A stretch of DNA of 64,000 bases, taken from contig NZ_JADNQZ010000048.1 of the NCBI RefSeq assembly GCF_015709515.1, positions 62,001-126,000 on the forward strand, in the 5' to 3' direction. Below the pieces are notes generated by a model. That model was given only the letters and a program-made list of their open reading frames with translations. It was not told the origin of the DNA and did no database searches. This document shows, one piece after another, positions 18,073 through 27,300 of this stretch. A program made the position numbers and the translations under genes. Each line of letters begins with the position of its first letter. Within the stretch, counting starts at the first letter, position 1. This stretch comes from Methylocystis sp. H62 (GTDB lineage Bacteria > Pseudomonadota > Alphaproteobacteria > Rhizobiales > Beijerinckiaceae).

Positions 18073-20505
18073 ATGACTAAGAAACATTCCAAATTTTCCT
18101 GCCTCGAATCTTGGGTGATCGGGAAAAAATCCCTGCTGGTTTGTGGTCTCGGCGCGCCGGTTGTGATCGCGCTCGAAATCGCATCGGCTTCGGCGCAGAA
18201 CGCCTCGCAAACACTGCCGCCGGTGACCGTGGATGCGCCGCGTGAAAAGCCGCAAGCAAAACCGCTGCAACAAACGCAACGACCAGTGGCGTCAAGCGCA
18301 CGGGCGAGCAGCGTTCACCCGAGCGGCCCGAGACCGCATGTGGCTTCGACGACGCGCGGCGCGACTTCCGCCGTCCCGCAGGTCGGTCCTCCGCTGCTCT
18401 CCGGCGCCAACGGCGTCGCGCCGTCTCCGCCAACGGGCGAAATCGGCAATCTTCCGCCCGCCTATGCCGGTGGCGAGGTCGCTCGCGGCGCCCGGCTTGG
18501 CATGCTCGGCAATCGCGATTTCATGGATACGCCGTTCAATGTGACGAGCTACACGTCGGCGCTGATCGAGAACCAGCAGGCGCGCACCTTGCAGCAGGTC
18601 CTGGAGAACGATCCGTCGGTCCGCATGGCCACGTCGGCCGGGCACATTCGCGAGAATTTCAGGATTCGCGGCTTCCCCGTGCTTGGCAGCGAACTCGCGC
18701 TCAATGGCATGTATGGTCTCGCGCCCGACGGCCATGTGCCGACCGAATTCCTGGAGCGCGTCGAAGTTCTCAAGGGTCCGGGCGCGCTGCTCAACGGGAT
18801 GGCGCCCTTCGGCGCGGTCGGCGGCTCGATCAATCTCGTCACCAAAAATGCCAGCGACGCGCCGATCACCAGCGTCAGCACCGACTACACATCCAGTTCT
18901 CAGTTCGGCACGCATATCGACGTCGGCCGGCGCGGCGGCGACCACAATCAATTCGGCGTTCGCTACAACGGGGTTTACCGCAGCGGCGGGACCGCGCTCG
19001 ACGAGCAGTGGAAAGTGCGCGGCCTGAATGCGCTGGCGCTCGATTTTCGTGAAGAGCGCGTCAGGCTGTCGATCGACGCCTATCACAGCCAGGAAATTTC
19101 CAAGAACGGCAGCCCGTTCTTTGCAAGCTTCACTGGCATTGGAGTAGCGGCTGCGCCAAGCGCAAGCAAGAATCTGTTTATCGGTACGAACGCCCGCTTC
19201 GAGAACGCGGCGGTCATGGCGCGCGGCGAACTCGATATTGCAGAAAATGTCACCGTTTTCGCCGGCATCGGGTTTTTGGACAGCCGAAACTTCGGCTTCA
19301 CCAACGGAACCAACGCCCCCAGCGTCAATCTGCTCGGCAACTTTACTGGACCGCGAATCGTCAATCTGCGCGGCTACACCAATACGCTGTCGACGCAGGG
19401 CGGCATTCGCGGCCAGTTGGACACGGGCCCGCTGCGCCATCAATTCGTGCTGAGCGCCTCGGCGCTGAAATTCAGCCAAAGTTCGGAGTTCGGGTTCAGC
19501 GGATCGTACCGATCGAACATCTATGTCCCCGTCGTGCCGCCTCAGGCGCCGCCGCCGGCGGTCGTTCCGAACACGGCGTTTAATCCCAGTCGGCTGTATT
19601 TCGAGACCGATCCGCGAAAGACCGGAGAGAACTATCTGGCGAGCCTCGCCTTCGCCGACACTATTTCCGCGTTCGACGATCGTATCCAGTTCATCGGCGG
19701 CCTGCGCAGCCAACGGGTGATGACCAAGACGTTCCAGGCCAATACCGGCTTGGAGACCAACTCCTATGATAGCCATCGTCTCTCGCCGGCCTATGCGTTG
19801 ATCGTGAAGCCGTTCGACAATCGGCTGTCGCTTTACGCCAACTATATCGAGGGCCTCAGTCAGGGGTTACGAGTCACCAATCCGCTCGCAACCAATTTCA
19901 ACGAGTCGTTTCCGCCCTTCGTCTCCAAGCAGATCGAAACCGGCGCGAAGCTGGATTTGGGCGTTCTCGCGAATACGCTGAGCTTCTACGAGATTACGCA
20001 ACCCACTCTTTCGACCGTGACGAGCGGCGGCCTGCTCAGTTACAAGCCCGTCCGGCAACGCAACCAGGGCATCGAGTGGAACGTCTTTGGCGAGCCGATC
20101 CCGGGCGTCCGCGTGCTGGGCGGGGTCACCTATATGGTCGGCGTCATCACCCAGAGCGCTGACGGAAAGACCACCGGAAAGAACGCCTTCGGCATACCAA
20201 GATGGCAGGCGAACTTCTACGGCGAATGGGACCTTCCCTATCTGGTCGGGGTGACCGTGGAAGGCCGCGTCATCTATACGAGCGCCCTCTATGTCGACTC
20301 GTTGAACTACTACCGAATTCCTGAATGGACGCGCTTCGACGCAGGCGCTCGCTACACCACGAAGATATACGGCACAGACATGACGCTGCGGGCGAATGTG
20401 AACAATCTGTTCAATCGCAGCTACTGGTCTGGAGCGTTTAACGACGGTTTCGCCACGCTCGATGCGCCGCGCACCGTCCTCCTGTCGGCGACCTTCAACT
20501 TCTAA
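18073..20505 (+). CDS. TonB-dependent siderophore receptor
   Basis: 810 residues. ATG 18073 begins a signal peptide (basic MTKKHSKF, hydrophobic core SLLVCGLGAPVVIALEIA, cleavage after ASAQ). A Pro/Ala/Thr-rich linker of about 120 residues follows, then the plug domain (FNVTSYTSALIENQQARTLQ, VLENDPSVRMATSAGHIREN, RVEVLKGPGALLNG) and the 22-strand barrel ending in the aromatic SATFNF typical of outer-membrane proteins. The plug is of the FhuA/FcuA siderophore type, so it most likely imports the ferric catechol made by the genes downstream. It heads a run of closely spaced plus-strand genes reaching the NRPS. Confidence 0.93.
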   Translation: MTKKHSKFSCLESWVIGKKSLLVCGLGAPVVIALEIASASAQNASQTLPPVTVDAPREKPQAKPLQQTQRPVASSARASSVHPSGPRPHVASTTRGATSAVPQVGPPLLSGANGVAPSPPTGEIGNLPPAYAGGEVARGARLGMLGNRDFMDTPFNVTSYTSALIENQQARTLQQVLENDPSVRMATSAGHIRENFRIRGFPVLGSELALNGMYGLAPDGHVPTEFLERVEVLKGPGALLNGMAPFGAVGGSINLVTKNASDAPITSVSTDYTSSSQFGTHIDVGRRGGDHNQFGVRYNGVYRSGGTALDEQWKVRGLNALALDFREERVRLSIDAYHSQEISKNGSPFFASFTGIGVAAAPSASKNLFIGTNARFENAAVMARGELDIAENVTVFAGIGFLDSRNFGFTNGTNAPSVNLLGNFTGPRIVNLRGYTNTLSTQGGIRGQLDTGPLRHQFVLSASALKFSQSSEFGFSGSYRSNIYVPVVPPQAPPPAVVPNTAFNPSRLYFETDPRKTGENYLASLAFADTISAFDDRIQFIGGLRSQRVMTKTFQANTGLETNSYDSHRLSPAYALIVKPFDNRLSLYANYIEGLSQGLRVTNPLATNFNESFPPFVSKQIETGAKLDLGVLANTLSFYEITQPTLSTVTSGGLLSYKPVRQRNQGIEWNVFGEPIPGVRVLGGVTYMVGVITQSADGKTTGKNAFGIPRWQANFYGEWDLPYLVGVTVEGRVIYTSALYVDSLNYYRIPEWTRFDAGARYTTKIYGTDMTLRANVNNLFNRSYWSGAFNDGFATLDAPRTVLLSATFNF

Positions 20506-20520
20506 AGATGGGAGCGGACG

Positions 20521-20808
20521 ATGAACCTCTCGCCCGCAGCTATTCAATTCGCCGCCTGCGCGGCCATCGCGACGGGCGCCGCCGGCCTCTATCTCGGCGC
20601 ACAGAACCAGCGCTGGCTGTCGCGGCCTCTGCCTGCTCCGTGGAGCGGCCTCGCTGGCGCGGCGCTGCTGCTTCTCGGCGTCTTTCTCTGGAGTCAGGTG
20701 GTTCAGCTTTCGACCGCGATTTTCGCGGCGCTCGTTTTGATCATGCTTCTGTTCATCGCTTTTCCGTGCCTGGGGGCGCTGCGAACCTTGATCAGGAACA
20801 CGCCATGA
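20521..20808 (+). CDS. Small three-helix membrane protein, DUF3325-like
   Basis: 95 residues with three hydrophobic helices and the pattern GLYLGAQNQRWLSRPLP, which resembles DUF3325 proteins that accompany TonB receptors and PepSY membrane proteins in iron-uptake operons. It starts 15 bases after the receptor with GGGAGCGGACG as ribosome site and ends in an ATGA overlap with the next gene. Function not established; membrane support of siderophore iron reduction or uptake is inferred from context. Confidence 0.7.
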   Translation: MNLSPAAIQFAACAAIATGAAGLYLGAQNQRWLSRPLPAPWSGLAGAALLLLGVFLWSQVVQLSTAIFAALVLIMLLFIAFPCLGALRTLIRNTP

Positions 20809-21089
20809 ATCAGATCCGACGCGATTGGGTCAGTAAAACCTCGGCCGGCGTCATTCTGGGCTTCAGCCTCGCGATCGGTCTTGCGGGTCTCTTCGCGTGG
20901 CTCAGTCCCGGCGGACTCGCAACTCCGAATAAATTTCAGCTGGTGATGTGGCTGATCGCGCCGATCTGGCTGACGACGCTGACTCTTTGTTTCTTTTTTT
21001 CGAGCGGTATGCGCGCCTGGCTCTGGCTGGGCGGCGTAAATCTACTGGCGTACGCCGGCCTCTTCGCCTGCCGCCTTTTCCTTCGCTAA
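20805..21089 (+). CDS. Small iron-uptake-associated membrane protein
   Basis: 94 residues from the ATG overlapping the previous stop. Three hydrophobic helices (AGVILGFSLAIGLAGLFAWL; FQLVMWLIAPIWLTTLTLCFFF; GGVNLLAYAGLFACR). Proteins of this size and shape, often labelled DUF3649 or 'iron transporter', sit between TonB receptors and PepSY proteins. The exact family is a guess; the membrane location and operon membership are firm. Confidence 0.65.
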   Translation: MNQIRRDWVSKTSAGVILGFSLAIGLAGLFAWLSPGGLATPNKFQLVMWLIAPIWLTTLTLCFFFSSGMRAWLWLGGVNLLAYAGLFACRLFLR

Positions 21090-21104
21090 TCGGGACAACG
21101 CACG

Positions 21105-22706
21105 ATGCGCAGCGACGTTGTTCGACTCTATAAGGTTGTCCATACCTGGACAGGCATCACCGCCGGGATGTTTCTGTTCATCGCCTTCTACGCCGGCTCC
21201 ATCACGGTGTTCGCCGAGCCGCTCGCGCGCTGGGTTTCATCCCCCGCGCCGGTCCGTCTCACGGCGCTCGCGCAGTCGGACGAATTGATCGCGCGCACCC
21301 TTGCCGCTCGGCCTGACGCAGCGAAGGAATTCACACTTTATCTCACCGATACCGAAGATGTTTGGACGCGCCTCACATGGCGGAAAGGCAAGGACGACAA
21401 GACGCCATGGTCGGCGGAGCTTTCTCCAGCAGGCGAGGTGCGCCTTGCGCAGTCATATCGCTCGAGTCTTGCCGACTTCGTCGACAACATTCACCGAACC
21501 GCTGGCATTCCAGGCGCGAACGACATCGGTGAGACCATCATGGGGGTCGTGAGCGCTGTCTATGCCGTCGCGCTTGTGTCAGGCTTGATCATCGTTCTGC
21601 CTTCGCTCGTTAAGGATCTCTTCGCGCTGCGAGTCGGCGCCAATCTCAAGCGCATGTGGCTCGACGCGCATAACGTCGTGGGCGTCGTCAGCCTGCCGTT
21701 CCACATCGTCATCGCGCTGAGCGCCGTCGTTTTCTCCCTGCACGACCAGCTATACGACGCGCTCGACTACGTCGTCTATGACGGCCGTCTGAAGTCAGTC
21801 ATGGCCGCGAGCAACCCCTTCAACTCGATCAAAAAGGACGAGCGACCCGCGCCGATGCTGCCCGTCAACACGCTCCTTGAGCGGGTGAAGGCGGCGTCGC
21901 CAAGTTTCGTCCCAGTCGAAATGCGTTACCGAAACGCCGGGCTTCGGGGCGCCTCGGTTCAGGTTTGGGGTCATGACACCCGCTATATGACGAGAGGCAA
22001 GGGGTTTGCGGTCATCAGTCCAGTCACCGGCGAGATCGCCAACACGGACTATCTGCCGGGCAGAGAGGGAACTTGGACGGGCGTCGTGGCGACGTTCTTC
22101 GCCCTGCATTTCGCCACCTTCGGCGGCGATGCCGTGCGCGTCTGCTACTTCCTTCTCGGCGTCGCGGGCGCCTTCCTTTTCTATTCCGGCAATTTGCTTT
22201 GGATCGAATCTCGTCGGCGAACTGAACGGAGAAACGGCGGGCCCGTAATTCAGAAGACATCGACGCGGCTGATGTCCGCCGCCACCGTCGGCGTTTGTCT
22301 CGGCGCGATCTGCGCGATCTCCATCACGATCGTGGCGGCGAAATGGTTGAACGGCCGCGTCGCGAACATCGACGTGTGGCACAATGGCGTTTATTACGCC
22401 GTGTTCGTGGCGAGCGTGCTTTGGTCGTTCCTTCGGGGAGCCGCCGCGGCCAGCGTCGAGCTTCTCTGGCTTGCCGCGATAGCCGCCGCGGCAATTCCTT
22501 TCACCACACTGTTCAGTTGGACATCGCCTGCGCTCGGCATGCAAGGTTCGGCGAGCATGGCCGCGCTCGGCGTCGATCTCGTCGCGCTTTCCGCCGCACT
22601 ATGTTTCGTCTGGATGGCGCGCTCTGCAGCTCATCGCGTCGAATATGGGCCCGCCGACAGCGTCTGGTCCGCGTCACACCGGCAATTGCAGGAGGACGCG
22701 CGATGA
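21105..22706 (+). CDS. PepSY-associated membrane protein, putative siderophore-iron reductase
   Basis: 533 residues with four or more membrane helices and PepSY_TM architecture: an N-terminal helix after VVHTWTGITAGMFLF, a long periplasmic part, FVDNIHRTAGIP, a second block with LDAHNVVGVVSLPFHIVIAL, and further helices at the C-terminus. The His residues in VHTW, NIHRT and PFHI helices are spaced as in this family, whose members (FsrB/PiuB type) are proposed to reduce ferric siderophores at the inner membrane. Cotranscribed with the receptor and overlapping the esterase start (ATGA). Confidence 0.85.
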   Translation: MRSDVVRLYKVVHTWTGITAGMFLFIAFYAGSITVFAEPLARWVSSPAPVRLTALAQSDELIARTLAARPDAAKEFTLYLTDTEDVWTRLTWRKGKDDKTPWSAELSPAGEVRLAQSYRSSLADFVDNIHRTAGIPGANDIGETIMGVVSAVYAVALVSGLIIVLPSLVKDLFALRVGANLKRMWLDAHNVVGVVSLPFHIVIALSAVVFSLHDQLYDALDYVVYDGRLKSVMAASNPFNSIKKDERPAPMLPVNTLLERVKAASPSFVPVEMRYRNAGLRGASVQVWGHDTRYMTRGKGFAVISPVTGEIANTDYLPGREGTWTGVVATFFALHFATFGGDAVRVCYFLLGVAGAFLFYSGNLLWIESRRRTERRNGGPVIQKTSTRLMSAATVGVCLGAICAISITIVAAKWLNGRVANIDVWHNGVYYAVFVASVLWSFLRGAAAASVELLWLAAIAAAAIPFTTLFSWTSPALGMQGSASMAALGVDLVALSAALCFVWMARSAAHRVEYGPADSVWSASHRQLQEDAR

Positions 22707-24073
22707 CGACGCCCTGCGAGCAATTGTTGGAAGCGCGCTTCGGCCAAGACGTGGGTTCGAATCGTTGGTGGCGCCGCGTCGCCATCGAAGGCTGCCCAAT
22801 TGTCCAGGCGATCGGCGGCGACCGGGCGCGCGTCTTGTTCTTGTGGCGAGACCCCGAAGGCGATGCGACGGCCTCGAGGACTCTATCGGTTTATATCGAT
22901 ATCTGCTCAGTCACTGATCATCAAAGCAATGAGTCCGCCTCTTTAGAGCGGATCGCCGGAACGGACGTCTGGCATTGGTTCTTTGAGGTCGAGGCTGAAT
23001 GGCGCGGAAGCTATTGCTTCATTCCTCTCAACGACGACCATCTCCTTGGCGCACATGGCGTCGGCCGCGAAACGACTCCGAAGGAGTGGTGGCGTTCGGC
23101 GTTGAAGTTCGCGCAGACCGATCCGCTGAACCCCAACTTTGGCCATGTCGGTCTGCGCGGACAGCCATTATCCGCGGCGCATCTTCCACAGGCGCCATTC
23201 CAAACGGCGTGGCGTGACGTCGACCGCAATAACCGCGCAGCAGCCGATCAAAGTCGCCTGCATCTCATGGAATGGAGCAGCGCTCGGTTGCGTAACACTC
23301 GCCGTGTTTGGATTTATCGCACGGGCGCGACGACACAAGAGAGCAAGCTTCCTCTTGTCGTGCTCCTGGACGGCCAATATTGGGCCAAAGCCATGCCGGT
23401 CTTCTCGGCCCTGGATCATGCCACGCAAGCCGACTTGCTCCCGCCGAGCGTCTATGTGCTCATCGACTCGCTGGATGCAAAAATACGAACGCGCGAACTC
23501 GCGTGTGACGAAGCCTTTCTGGAGGCCGTTCAACAGGAGCTATTAACAATAGTGGCAGGCCTCGCGCCGTGCTGCCATGATCCGAGCAAGACCGTCATCG
23601 CGGGACAGAGTTTTGGCGGACTCGCGGCGCTTTTCGCCGGACTTCGCTCGCCAGAATGCTTCGGTTGCGTGCTCAGCCAATCTGGCTCGTTTTGGTGGCC
23701 GGGAAGCTATGTGGGGGAGGAGCTGCGCCCGCACGTTCCGGACACGCGCAGCCATGCGCGAGACGTCGTCGCCGATTTGATCGAGAGCAGCAAGAGCGGC
23801 GTTTCCCGTCTGCGCGTCTTTCTGGAGGCTGGAAGCTTTGAGAAAGTCATTCGCGTCGCCAGCGACCGCACTCACCGGACTCTCATCGACGCGGGGCACG
23901 ACGCCCACTATCGCGTCTATTCGGGCGGGCACGATCCGCTCTGCTGGCGTGGCGGATTGATCGACGGACTGTCCCGTCTGCTCGCCGACCATCGTGCGGC
24001 GCCCGCGGGCGTTACGGCGTCTCGCTCGGACGCTTCAAGACGCGATTACAAACGCGACGGAGTGAATGTGTGA
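22703..24073 (+). CDS. fes: Enterochelin esterase-like ferric-siderophore hydrolase
   Basis: 456 residues, Fes architecture: an N-terminal beta domain (about 1-165, with RVLFLWRDPEGDA and VWHWFFEVEAEWRGSYCF) and a C-terminal alpha/beta hydrolase (LVVLLDGQYWAKAMP). The nucleophile elbow is GQSFGGLAALF and the catalytic His is in YSGGHDPLCWRGGL. Fes cleaves the serine trilactone of ferric enterobactin-type siderophores to release iron in the cytoplasm, which implies the NRPS product is a cyclic tri-ester. Starts in an ATGA overlap and its last codons overlap the MbtH start. Confidence 0.92.
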   Translation: MTTPCEQLLEARFGQDVGSNRWWRRVAIEGCPIVQAIGGDRARVLFLWRDPEGDATASRTLSVYIDICSVTDHQSNESASLERIAGTDVWHWFFEVEAEWRGSYCFIPLNDDHLLGAHGVGRETTPKEWWRSALKFAQTDPLNPNFGHVGLRGQPLSAAHLPQAPFQTAWRDVDRNNRAAADQSRLHLMEWSSARLRNTRRVWIYRTGATTQESKLPLVVLLDGQYWAKAMPVFSALDHATQADLLPPSVYVLIDSLDAKIRTRELACDEAFLEAVQQELLTIVAGLAPCCHDPSKTVIAGQSFGGLAALFAGLRSPECFGCVLSQSGSFWWPGSYVGEELRPHVPDTRSHARDVVADLIESSKSGVSRLRVFLEAGSFEKVIRVASDRTHRTLIDAGHDAHYRVYSGGHDPLCWRGGLIDGLSRLLADHRAAPAGVTASRSDASRRDYKRDGVNV

Positions 24074-24294
24074 ACGACGCGCAGCCAAATCCATTCGACG
24101 ACGAAAGCCTTACGTTTCTCGTTCTGGTCAATTCCCAGGGGCAGCACAGTCTCTGGCCGACATTCGCCCCGAAGCCCGCAGGTTGGCGACGGCTCTTCGG
24201 CCCGAGCGATCGGAGCGACTGTATAAACTTTGTCGATGAGCATTGGACGGACATGCGCCCAAAGTCTCTTCGTGAGGCCTCTCGTCCGCGCTAA
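24070..24294 (+). CDS. MbtH-like protein
   Basis: 74 residues from a GTG overlapping the esterase stop. The family signature is present: NPFDDESLTFLVLVNSQGQHSLWP, then PAGWRRLFG and C-terminal NFVDEHWTDMRPKSL. MbtH proteins bind NRPS adenylation domains and are often needed for their folding or activity; this one lies 43 bases before the NRPS and is its obvious partner, like YbdZ for EntF. Confidence 0.94.
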   Translation: MNDAQPNPFDDESLTFLVLVNSQGQHSLWPTFAPKPAGWRRLFGPSDRSDCINFVDEHWTDMRPKSLREASRPR

Positions 24295-24337
24295 CAAACG
24301 ATTTCGTCGACAGCCTTTCCTTCGAAGGGAACGATAA

Positions 24338-27300
24338 GTGCTTCTTGCCCCGCCTTTGCGACCTTCCTTGCCGATCGCGCTTGAGCTCCCGCTCATTGCA
24401 GCGCAGCCGGGCATCTGGATGGGCGATCAGGTTTCACCGACGCTAAACGCCTTCATCGTTGCACAATATGTGGAGCTGAATGGCGACGTCGATCTTGAAT
24501 CGCTGCGCCTTGCCATTCGCATCGGACTTTCCGAGGCCGATACAGTTCATGCCCGATTTATCGAGACGGAGGGCCGGCTCTCGCAAATCATTCCTCAACG
24601 CATAAATGCTGGGGAGTCGCCCGATCCGGATGTCGTTGACGTCAGCGAAGAACCCGCTCCGGAGGCTGCAGCGCTTGCCTTCATGCGCGCCGATCTGGCG
24701 GCGGATCTGCCGTTGGATGGCGACGCGCTGCTTTATCGGCACGCGCTGATTCGTCTCGGTGATACATCGAACGGCGAGCGTTGGTTCTGGTATCAGCGCT
24801 ACCACCATTTGATGGTCGACGGTTTCAGCTTTGCCGCCATCGCGCGGCGCATCGCCGATATCTACACGGCGCTAAGGCGCCGTAAGCCTTTAAGGGATTC
24901 GCCTTTCACCTCCTTCGCCGAGGTCGTCGAAGAATACCAGTCCTACGAGGGCTCGAAGGCGCAGGAAGCAGACCGATTGTTTTGGCTCGGCCACGCCCAA
25001 AATCTGCCGACCCCGATCGCATTGTCGCAGCCGAGCGCGAAGACGCCCCAGGCCGGGGCTGTGTCCTTGCCGCTGCGGCGACGAATATCTCTTCCGCCAG
25101 ACGTTATGACGGCGTTCGAGGCGCAAGGCGCCGCCGTGCGCGTCTCCGGCGTCGAAATGGCGATGGCGGCCGTCTTCGCGTATCTGCATCGGATGAGCGG
25201 CGCCACGCGATTGACGGTCGGCATGCCTTTCATGCGCCGCATGGGATCCATCGCGCTCTTCGCCGCAGGTCCTGTCGTCAACGTCCTGCCTGTGCAACTG
25301 AGCATCGACCCCTCGATGTTATTGTCGGAGGCGGCGACAGCGCTTGCCTTGGAACTGAGGGCGGTGCGGCGGCGCCAACGGTACGAAGCCGAACAGCTGC
25401 GGCGCGATCTCGGGCTGGTCGGCTCGGATCGCTCTCTCTACGGGCCGATGCTCAATCTCAAGATGTTCGATTATCGGCTCGATTTCCATGGCGTCGCGGG
25501 CGTAACGCATCAGCTCGCGTCGGGGCCGGTCGAAGACATGGAACTCGATCTTTATGTCGACGACGGCAGGCTGACGATCGATCTCGTCGGCAATTGCGAT
25601 CGCTACGACGAGCAGGATCTGGAACTGCACGCGAAGAGGCTCGCCTGTCTTGTGGAGCGCCTCGCGGCAGATCCCAAGCTCGCAATCGGCGCGGCGCCGC
25701 TCCTGACCGAAGGCGAGCGCGCGCTGATCGCGGCGGCGAACGACACAACGAAAGATGTTCCACGGCTGACGTTATGCGACATGCTTGCCGCCCAGGCGGC
25801 AAAGACGCCAGACGCTATAGCGCTCGTTGATCCAGACCATACGCTGACCTACCGAGAGGTTCGGCGGCAGATCTCTCGACTTGCGCAAATGCTTGCAACC
25901 GCGGGGGTGGTCGCTGAGGATCATGTCGCGATCGCGCTTCCCCGGATTGTTCACTTAAGTCTTGCGATCATGGCGGTGCTGGAAACGGGCGCCGCCTACC
26001 TGCCCCTCGATATCAATTATCCCGACGAGCGACTGGCCTACATGGCTGAGGACGCAGCGCCGCGCGTGATCATCACCAGCGAGAATCTGCGAAGCCGGTT
26101 CGAAAGTATGGGACCGGTTCTGATCTTCGATGATCTTGCGCCCGGCGTCGAAGATTATCCTTCAGCGCCAAAGACGGCGCTCACGCTGGGCCACCCGGCC
26201 TATATCATCTACACGTCAGGCAGCACCGGGAAGCCGAAGGGCGTCGTTGTTTCTCACGGCGCGGTCGTCAATCTCCTGTACTGGCTTCAAGACGAATATT
26301 CGCTGACCGCCGCCGACGTTGCGTTGCAGAAGACGCCCTGCAGCTTCGATGTCTCCGTCGGCGAGTTCTTCTGGCCCTTGACCGGCGGCGCCCGCCTCGT
26401 GATGGCTCCGGAAGAAGTCGACCGGGATCCGGAAGCCCTTCTGCAGGTCATCCGCGACTATCGGGTCACGACGATGAATTTCGTGCCGTCGCTGCTGGCC
26501 GCCTTTGTCGCCGGCGTTCGGACGACGGCGAACGCCGCGCGTGACGCTGCAAGCCTGCGGGCAGTGTTTTGCATTGGCGAGGCCCTGTCGAAGGAACTCG
26601 CCGAAGCCTTCGGAAATCTTTTTCACGCGCCGCTGCATAATGTCTATGGACCGACGGAAGCCACGGTCGAGGTGACGTATCAGCCTGCATTCGGACAGGC
26701 GCTCGCCTCGGCGCGGGGACCGGGCGTGCCGATCGGGCGGCCTTTGTGGAACACAGGCTTGCGCATATTGGACGCGCGCTTGCGCCCTGCGCCGATCGGC
26801 GTCGCCGGCGATCTCTATCTGACAGGGGCGCAACTCGCGCAAGGCTATTGGCGCCGTGCTTCGCTGACCGCCAGCCGGTTCGTCGCCGACCCCGAAGCCG
26901 ATGGCGAGCGCATGTACCGCACCGGCGACATCGCGCGCTGGCTGTCCGACGGAACCGTCGATTATCTGGGTCGCAGCGACGATCAGCTCAAAATACGCGG
27001 CCAGAGAATCGAACTCGGCGAAATCGAAAGCGCTTTGCGGGATCAGCCTGGCGTCGCGCAGGCGGCGGTGATCGCGCGCGTTCTCGGCCGTGGGGATGCG
27101 TCGGCGCTTGCTTCTGACGCTCGACAACTCATCGGCTATGTCACGCCCGCGACGCGCGGCGACGAACTCGACGGCGAAGCGCTGCGCGCGGCGCTGGGCA
27201 AGCGCCTTCCTGCCTATATGACGCCGATTGCGATCATGATTTTGGAGGAATTGCCGCTGAGCGCCAACGGCAAGCTCGATCGGAACGCTTTGCCCGATCC

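Noticed and set aside
18292-19776. Long minus-strand open frame of 494 codons
   Set aside because: Lies wholly opposite the TonB receptor gene; Arg/Ala/Asp-rich, no recognisable domain, typical antisense frame of GC-rich coding DNA.
24070-24330. Riboswitch or leader before the NRPS
   Set aside because: The 43-base gap between the MbtH gene and the NRPS is too short and shows only a ribosome site.
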